Assembly: GCA_003164335.1 (NCBI GenBank)
Contig: PLTF01000008.1
Location: 1 to 43,968 of the forward strand
Direction of reading: 5' to 3'
DNA: 43,968 nucleotides
From: Fibrobacterota bacterium
Lineage (GTDB): Bacteria > Fibrobacterota > Chitinivibrionia > Chitinivibrionales > Chitinispirillaceae
This document shows, in pieces, positions 39,126-43,968 of the stretch. Below the pieces are notes generated by a model. The model searched no databases and was not told the origin of the DNA. It saw nothing but the letters and a program-made list of their open reading frames with translations. The position numbers and the translations under genes were made by a program. Positions within the stretch are counted from its first letter, which is position 1, and every line of letters starts with the position of its first letter.

Positions 39126-39875
39126 CTACATGACAAGTCCGCCATCGACGACGATGACCTGGCCGGTGATGTAATCCGCCAGAGACGAGGCGAGAAACAG
39201 CACCGCATTGGCGACATCGAGCGGCGTACCCATACGGCCGAGAGAAACATTTTGCGTATATTTGGCCCTGTCCGACTCGGAAAGCTTATCGGTCATGGCG
39301 GTTTGAATAAACCCCGGCGCAACGGCATTGACGGTTACCCCGCGGCTGCCGAACTCCTTGGAAAGAGTTTTGGTAAGCCCGATAAGCCCTGCCTTGGAAG
39401 CCGAATAGTTAGCCTGCCCCGGGTTCCCGTTGATGCCGACTACCGAGGCGATATTGATAATTTTGCCGGCCGAAGCCCGCAGCATCGGCCTTGCCGCTTC
39501 GCGGCAGCACAGGAAGGCGCTCTTGAGGTTCACGCCAAGGACGAGATCCCAGTCGACCTCCTTCATTCTCATGAGAAGGGTATCCCTGGTAATCCCGGCG
39601 TTGTTTACCAGAATGTCGATTTTCTGAAAAGCGGCGATGAAGGTGCCGAACATTGCTGCAACCTCTGCGGCCGATGAAACGTCGGCTTTGAGCGCGAGCG
39701 ATTCCCTGCCGAGCGCCTTAATTTCTGCGGCTACCGATTCGGCTGACGCCAGGTCGATATCGCTGACACCGACATCGCAGCCCGCTGCGGCAAGCCGCAA
39801 CGCTATTTCCCGGCCGATTCCGCGACCGCCGCCGGTAATGAGAGCCTTTTTCGAGGTACAGGATAAATCGATCAA
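39126..39875 (-). CDS. fabG: 3-oxoacyl-ACP reductase
   Basis: FabG uses NADPH to reduce the ketoacyl-ACP. The 249-residue short-chain dehydrogenase shows the cofactor motif TGGGRGIG (14-21), NNAG (91-94) and the catalytic Ser144, Tyr157, Lys161 (YSASK). No ATG exists near the true start. TTG at 39875, 6 bases after CCGGAG, gives MIDLSCTSKKALITGG, which matches the family start. The frame upstream of it runs into fabD. Confidence 0.94.
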   Translation of the reverse strand: MIDLSCTSKKALITGGGRGIGREIALRLAAAGCDVGVSDIDLASAESVAAEIKALGRESLALKADVSSAAEVAAMFGTFIAAFQKIDILVNNAGITRDTLLMRMKEVDWDLVLGVNLKSAFLCCREAARPMLRASAGKIINIASVVGINGNPGQANYSASKAGLIGLTKTLSKEFGSRGVTVNAVAPGFIQTAMTDKLSESDRAKYTQNVSLGRMGTPLDVANAVLFLASSLADYITGQVIVVDGGLVM

Positions 39876-39900
39876 ACCGTTCTCCGGGAAAAGATTGCTT

Positions 39901-40824
39901 CTATTTATTATCGAGCAAAAAAGATATGTTGGCAGCGGTATCCGCCGCAACAACGGTAAGCGCTTCGCTGCACTTTTTAGCGAGGCCGCGCAACACGCTC
40001 CCGGGTCCCGCCTCGATGCACTGCACAGATCCGCCTGCAGCAAGTGTTCTCATTGAATCTACCCACCTGACCGGCGAAACCAGCTGCTTAACCAGGAGTT
40101 CGCGCAAGAGTGAACCGTCGGTTTCCGGCTGGGCGGTGACATTGGCAATAATCGGACACTTCGGGGTATTGAAGGTAATCGTTGCAAGCAAGCCGGCCAT
40201 TTCATCGGCAGTGCCCTGCATGAGCGGCGAGTGAAAAGCTCCGCTTACCGGCAGGGGAAGCGCGCGTTTTGCTCCCGCGGCCTTGAGTGCCACGCAGGCA
40301 TCGTTAACCGCATTGATTTCGCCCGAAATGACAATCTGGTCGGGCGAGTTCAGGTTTGCCGCAACCACGATACCCGAAGTTATGCCCTTGAGCACTTCTT
40401 CGATTCTTGAAGGCTCCATGCCGATGATGGCAGCCATGGTACCCGGCTGCTTCGCGCCCGCCGCGGCCATGAGCCTGCCGCGCTCGGCAACCAGCTTCAG
40501 GCCGTCCTCGAAACTGAAAACACCCGCAGCATACAGCGCGCTGTACTCGCCCAGGGAATGGCCCGCAGCTATTGACGGCGTAAGGCCGTGCTCGGCCAGA
40601 AGATCGACAATGGCCGCCTCGACGGTAAAAAGGGCCGGCTGGGTGTTGCTGGTCAGGGTCAGCGCTTCTGCAGGACCTTCGAAAATTATCTTTGTCAGCT
40701 CGCGCCCGAGGAGCGCGTCGGCCTGTATGAAGCGGTTCCGGGCTGCCGGGAAACCGTCAAACAGATCCTTGCCCATGCCTATGGTCTGGGATCCCTGGCC
40801 GGGAAATAAAAATGCGTAGTTCAT
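39901..40824 (-). CDS. fabD: Malonyl-CoA:ACP transacylase
   Basis: FabD loads malonyl groups onto ACP. The protein has 307 residues. The catalytic motif GHSLGEYSAL holds Ser90, His198 lies in VSGAFHSPLM, and FLFPGQGSQ opens the protein. I chose ATG 40824; an upstream in-frame GTG at 40836 directly abuts GGGA and is less likely. Its stop lies 25 bases before the fabG TTG. Confidence 0.95.
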   Translation of the reverse strand: MNYAFLFPGQGSQTIGMGKDLFDGFPAARNRFIQADALLGRELTKIIFEGPAEALTLTSNTQPALFTVEAAIVDLLAEHGLTPSIAAGHSLGEYSALYAAGVFSFEDGLKLVAERGRLMAAAGAKQPGTMAAIIGMEPSRIEEVLKGITSGIVVAANLNSPDQIVISGEINAVNDACVALKAAGAKRALPLPVSGAFHSPLMQGTADEMAGLLATITFNTPKCPIIANVTAQPETDGSLLRELLVKQLVSPVRWVDSMRTLAAGGSVQCIEAGPGSVLRGLAKKCSEALTVVAADTAANISFLLDNK

Positions 40825-40851
40825 CAGGCAATGCACTCCCGCAGTCTAAGG

Positions 40852-41811
40852 TTAAAACCGCACTACCGCCCCGGCATAGGCCAGTCCGCCTCCCAGGGAG
40901 GCAAAAAGCACCGTGGTTCCCTGCTTGATTCTTCCTTCGCCCCAGGCCTCATTGAGAGCCAGCGGTATGGAAGCGGATGACGTGTTGCCGTAGCGTTCGA
41001 GATTGGTCACAACTTTTTCGGGCGGCATGTGCAGATGCTCACCGACAGCCCGTATAATCCTGATATTGGCCTGGTGCGGAATGAGAAGATCGATTTCGTC
41101 AATCGTCAGGCCGGCAGCCGCAACCGCTTTCTGACCGATCTCGGTGATAAGCCGTACCGCCTGCTTATAGACATCGTTGCCCCGCATGTACATGAAACGC
41201 TTCTCTCCCCAGGGAGAGAAATGCAGGATATCTCCATGAACCCCGTCGCTCCCCAGGCAGGTAGACAGGATGCCTTCGTCCTCATTGGTTCCCTGAACCA
41301 CTGCCGCTCCTGCAGCGTCGCCGAAAAGAATGCAGGTCGCACGGTCGGTCCAATCAACCGTTTTGGTGAGAATCTCTGCGCCGACAATGAGTATGGTTTT
41401 CGCCTGCCCCGAAAGAATCATACTGTTGGCAATCGACATGGCATAGACAAAACCGGCGCAGGCGGCCAGGATGTCGAAGGCAAAGGCGTTCTTGCAGCCG
41501 AGATTTGCCTGGAGCGTGCAGGCGGTCGAGGGGTAGAGCGAATCCGGGGTGACGGTTGCGCAGATTATGCCGTCCACCTCCTCCGGAGCGACCCCGCTGC
41601 GCTCAAGCGCGATCCGCGCGGCATTGGTCCCGAAGTCGGACACGAGAGCGGAACTTCCCCGGGGAACGATATGGCGTTCCCGGATACCGGTGCGGGTAAC
41701 GATCCATTCATCAGAAGTATCAAGAAACGATTCAAAATCCTTGTTGGTCATTATCGTATCGGGAACATAGGTTCCCACCGACAGGATTCGCGCCCGCTTG
41801 AATGATGTCAC
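40852..41811 (-). CDS. fabH: 3-oxoacyl-ACP synthase III
   Basis: FabH starts fatty-acid synthesis by condensing acyl-CoA with malonyl-ACP. The protein has 319 residues with the triad Cys118 in LAACAGF, His246 in LIPHQANIR and Asn276 in RYGNTSSA. The start codon is GTG at 41811, immediately after GAAGAGGA; the spacing is unusually short, so the start is less certain than the rest. It follows plsX by 20 bases. Confidence 0.95.
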   Translation of the reverse strand: MTSFKRARILSVGTYVPDTIMTNKDFESFLDTSDEWIVTRTGIRERHIVPRGSSALVSDFGTNAARIALERSGVAPEEVDGIICATVTPDSLYPSTACTLQANLGCKNAFAFDILAACAGFVYAMSIANSMILSGQAKTILIVGAEILTKTVDWTDRATCILFGDAAGAAVVQGTNEDEGILSTCLGSDGVHGDILHFSPWGEKRFMYMRGNDVYKQAVRLITEIGQKAVAAAGLTIDEIDLLIPHQANIRIIRAVGEHLHMPPEKVVTNLERYGNTSSASIPLALNEAWGEGRIKQGTTVLFASLGGGLAYAGAVVRF

Positions 41812-41831
41812 TCCTCTTCAATCCTTTCTTT

Positions 41832-42836
41832 TTAAGAAAACAGCCGAAGGGCGGCATTCCGCCGGACGGCTTGAACCGCCGCCGCCACGGCACTGGCGAT
41901 TGCCTTCGGCGAAGATCCGCCGTGCGCCTTCAGGACAATGCCCTTTATGCCGAGAAACGGCACGGCACCATAATTTTCCGGGTCGAGCGCCGACAGATGC
42001 TGCCGGATTTCGCCGAGCAGGTCGGGTCGTTTCCGCTCGATGACCGAGGCGATAAGCGAATGAAAGGTTTCGCATGTTTTAAGCAGCGCATTACCGGCAA
42101 AGCCGTCGCATACGACCACATCGGCCCGCCCGGAAAGCACCTCATTGCCTTCGATGTACCCGATATACTCAGGACATTTTCTGCGCAAAATTTTATTGGC
42201 ATCGCCGATTGCCGAAAAACCCTTTACCTTCTCTTTTCCCACATTCAGCAGACCGACCGAAGGGTACTGCTTTTCGCACATGGCCCCGACATATTCGATT
42301 CCCATCAGGGCAAAGGCGGCAAGATGTTCCTTGCGGCACTTGAGATTTGCCCCGACGTCGAGCAGAAGAACCGGCTTATTCTGCATGGTCGGCAGGAACG
42401 CCGCAAGCGCAGGCCGGGGAGCTCCCCTGCGCCTTCCTAAAATAAAAAGTGCCGCCCCGAGGAGTACAGCGGTATCGCCGGCGCTTACCGAGGCATCGAC
42501 GACACCCTCTTTCTGGAGGGTAATGCAACGGATAATCGGGGCACCGGTTCTCTGCCTCCAGGCCCAGATTCTCCCGCGTTCACGCGAGGTGATGCGATCG
42601 GGGCAGTGAACAAGGGTAATTCGATCGCGGCACCGCGCCGCCCTCTCGCCTTCATCGGCAAGGGCACGTTCGATTGCGGTGCTGTCACCGCACAGATACA
42701 CCTGGAACCCGGTCCCGGAGGCGGCGAAGGCGTCAAGGACTCCCTTGATCGTCACGCGGCAGCCATAATCGCCGCTCTGTGCGTCGACGGCGAGGCGCAC
42801 CTCTCCCGACTCACCGGCACCCGAAGAAGTGGCCAA
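41832..42836 (-). CDS. plsX: Phosphate acyltransferase PlsX
   Basis: PlsX converts acyl-ACP to acyl-phosphate for phospholipid synthesis. The 334-residue protein has the family segments VDAQSGDYG (usually DAMGGD), VSAGDTAVLLGAA, LLDVGAN, and VCDGFAGNALLKT. It starts with TTG at 42836, 8 bases after GGAGAG, with an extra N-terminal stretch of about 14 Gly/Ser/Glu-rich residues. It lies between rpmF and fabH, the standard arrangement. Confidence 0.92.
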   Translation of the reverse strand: MATSSGAGESGEVRLAVDAQSGDYGCRVTIKGVLDAFAASGTGFQVYLCGDSTAIERALADEGERAARCRDRITLVHCPDRITSRERGRIWAWRQRTGAPIIRCITLQKEGVVDASVSAGDTAVLLGAALFILGRRRGAPRPALAAFLPTMQNKPVLLLDVGANLKCRKEHLAAFALMGIEYVGAMCEKQYPSVGLLNVGKEKVKGFSAIGDANKILRRKCPEYIGYIEGNEVLSGRADVVVCDGFAGNALLKTCETFHSLIASVIERKRPDLLGEIRQHLSALDPENYGAVPFLGIKGIVLKAHGGSSPKAIASAVAAAVQAVRRNAALRLFS

Positions 42837-42879
42837 GCTTAGTGCTCTCCGTTAATTGCCATGCTGAATGGACCGCGGT

Positions 42880-43059
42880 TTATTCTTCCGGCGGTTTTAC
42901 TTCAACCCCGGCATAATAGCCGCAATTGGCGCAAACGCGATGCGCGACCATCGGCTGCTTGCAGTGCGAGCAGGTAACCGGTGATGAAGGCTTGAGTGCC
43001 AGGTGACTGCGACGGCGGTCACGCCTCATCTTGGAATGCTTTTTCTTGGGTACTGCCAT
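42880..43059 (-). CDS. rpmF: 50S ribosomal protein L32
   Basis: This small gene encodes 59 residues. It begins MAVPKKKHSKMRRDRRRSHL, the L32 start, and carries a zinc-ribbon with CSHC (30-33) and CANCGYY (43-49). It keeps the four cysteines (C+ form). A strong AGGAGG-type ribosome site (GAGGAAAC before ATG 43059) is visible. Position between yceD and plsX is highly conserved across bacteria. Confidence 0.97.
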   Translation of the reverse strand: MAVPKKKHSKMRRDRRRSHLALKPSSPVTCSHCKQPMVAHRVCANCGYYAGVEVKPPEE

Positions 43060-43084
43060 GTTTCCTCCTATGCTGAACGATAAA

Positions 43085-43567
43085 TCATCGTCTATGTAAT
43101 TTTTTAAGAGCTTCCCACCGGGGATCGACAGCCTGTTCTCCGGTATGGTCGCCGCCGGTTTCGATTCCCGGGCAATTCTCCCTGCAGAGCGGCTTCATGG
43201 GCAGAGCCGTCATTATTTCTTCGTATATGGCCGGGCTGAGATCGATCTCATGATGACGGGTGTCGTAAAAGAAATCGACACTTTCGTCATCCAGGGCGGG
43301 CCCGGATTTGCCTGCCTCTTCCCTGACCGAGAGCCGCACCTGGCCCTCAATGGGAAAATCAAATGATTCAAGACAGCGTGAACACTCCAGTTTGAACCTG
43401 CCGCCGAACCGGAGCTGGATATACAAGGTTCCGCCGGAACGGTCTATGGCCGCCTCGCAGGAAATCGGGCCCGAAAATGGCGGAAGATCTTCCTTAAAAG
43501 CCGCCAGATCGATTGCCTGCGACACAACCGAATGGCCTTCCGGAATTTTGTCGCTATCGAGTATCAT
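43085..43567 (-). CDS. yceD: YceD/DUF177 family protein
   Basis: This 160-residue protein belongs to the family linked to 23S rRNA accumulation and almost always precedes rpmF. A cysteine pair appears in KLECSRCLESFDFPIEG and another in PLCRENCPG; these are the family's conserved positions. Its exact biochemical role is not established. The ribosome site is weak. It is the first gene of the lipid operon. Confidence 0.88.
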   Translation of the reverse strand: MILDSDKIPEGHSVVSQAIDLAAFKEDLPPFSGPISCEAAIDRSGGTLYIQLRFGGRFKLECSRCLESFDFPIEGQVRLSVREEAGKSGPALDDESVDFFYDTRHHEIDLSPAIYEEIMTALPMKPLCRENCPGIETGGDHTGEQAVDPRWEALKKLHRR

Positions 43568-43724
43568 TGCTTGCGATGCCCTGCACCATTAAGGAAAAAA
43601 TGCATCGTCGTTGAGCAAATATGCTGCAAATCCACGCGGCATGATGATGCCCCGCGACTTTGGCCTTAACCGCCGGTCTGCAGCTTTTAAGCAATTCACA
43701 CACCCAAAATGTGCAAAAGTCCTT

Positions 43725-43753
43725 AAAATACCTTTTACAGGGGTATCATTCAA
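43725..43753 (-). promoter_or_regulatory. Candidate sigma-70-type promoter for the yceD-fab operon
   Basis: On the minus strand TTGAAT (43753-43748) and TATTTT (43730-43725) are separated by 17 bases, about 160 bases upstream of the yceD start. The surroundings are AT-rich, in contrast to the genes. The position at the head of the whole yceD-to-rnc run supports it. Confidence 0.45.
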
Positions 43754-43823
43754 GAACAATTTTGAATGAAGCCTGATTGAATAGGATATTGAACAATTAA
43801 AACAAATAAAAAAGCCGGTACGG

Positions 43824-43912
43824 CTCCTGGTGGGGGAACCGCCTGCGGCGGTTCCCCCTGGCCAAAGCCAACGCGCCCGCAAAGCCGGGCTGCGGGGTCT
43901 TTGGCACACCCC
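43824..43912 (-). repeat. Dispersed multi-stem repeat, copy 4
   Basis: This copy is inverted relative to the others. Read on the minus strand it starts GGGGTGTGCCAAAGACCCC and ends CCCCCACCAGGAGC. It is nearly identical to copy 3 (9208-9302). The stems GCCAAAG/CTTTGGC, CCCGC/GCGGG and GGGGGAACCGCC/GGCGGTTCCCCC all pair. It lies upstream of the yceD promoter candidate. Confidence 0.85.
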
Positions 43913-43968
43913 AGCTATGATAAAAAGCAATGAAAAAAAGCTGTCCCACCCGCACGAAGGGTTTTTTT

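Noticed and set aside
43589-43930. 113-codon minus-strand frame
   Set aside because: Its first third is repeat copy 4 and the rest is the AT-rich promoter region of yceD. No ribosome site or family match.

Overview
The window comes from a GC-rich, Gram-negative-type bacterium. It encodes an Omp85 outer-membrane protein with a TamB-like partner, several lipoproteins and a complete type II fatty-acid synthase locus. The gene blocks recF-dciA-gyrB-gyrA, folK-deoxynucleoside kinase-panC and yceD-rpmF-plsX-fab-rnc are chromosomal housekeeping blocks. A lineage near the FCB/Fibrobacterota groups is plausible (folK beside a deoxynucleoside kinase, a serpin remnant, a TamA/TamB pair), but this is inference; no rRNA is present to test it.

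Layout. 1-1262 has no convincing gene and is a mosaic of palindromic repeats and a purine-rich tandem tract. 1263-8952 (+) holds a polyphosphate locus: Ppx with a C-terminal HD domain, Ppk1 overlapping it, and then an HD-CHAD-SixA triple-domain protein whose HD part is a paralogue of the Ppx HD domain. A lipoprotein of unknown role and a ferritin-like protein follow. 9309-16129 (-) is recF-dciA-gyrB-surE-gyrA, with surE lodged between the two gyrase subunits. 16336-16722 is a broken serpin gene that ends in a palindromic repeat. 16791-23857 (-) is a tight run: creatininase-like protein, two M16 peptidases, folK, deoxynucleoside kinase, panC and a GH13 glycosidase, headed by tRNA-Pro(CGG). 24241-27064 is a divergent locus: a type III polyketide synthase on one side, and an acyl carrier protein plus ketosynthase on the other. 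27233-33150 (+) is tamB-tamA. On the minus strand follow an S41 protease lipoprotein, rpe, an acyl-CoA dehydrogenase, rnc and the core fatty-acid synthesis cluster, read from right to left: yceD, rpmF, plsX, fabH, fabD, fabG, acpP, fabF.

How it fits together. The right end is a classic envelope-lipid operon with a reasonable promoter at its head. Many neighbouring genes share 4-bp ATGA/GTGA overlaps, which suggests translational coupling. The most interesting protein system is the polyphosphate locus: a kinase, a phosphatase and a putative polyphosphate-binding regulator with a phosphohistidine-phosphatase-like tail. A second is the type III PKS with a dedicated ACP and ketosynthase. The most interesting non-coding signal is a dispersed repeat in five intergenic places, whose stems differ in sequence from copy to copy but still pair.
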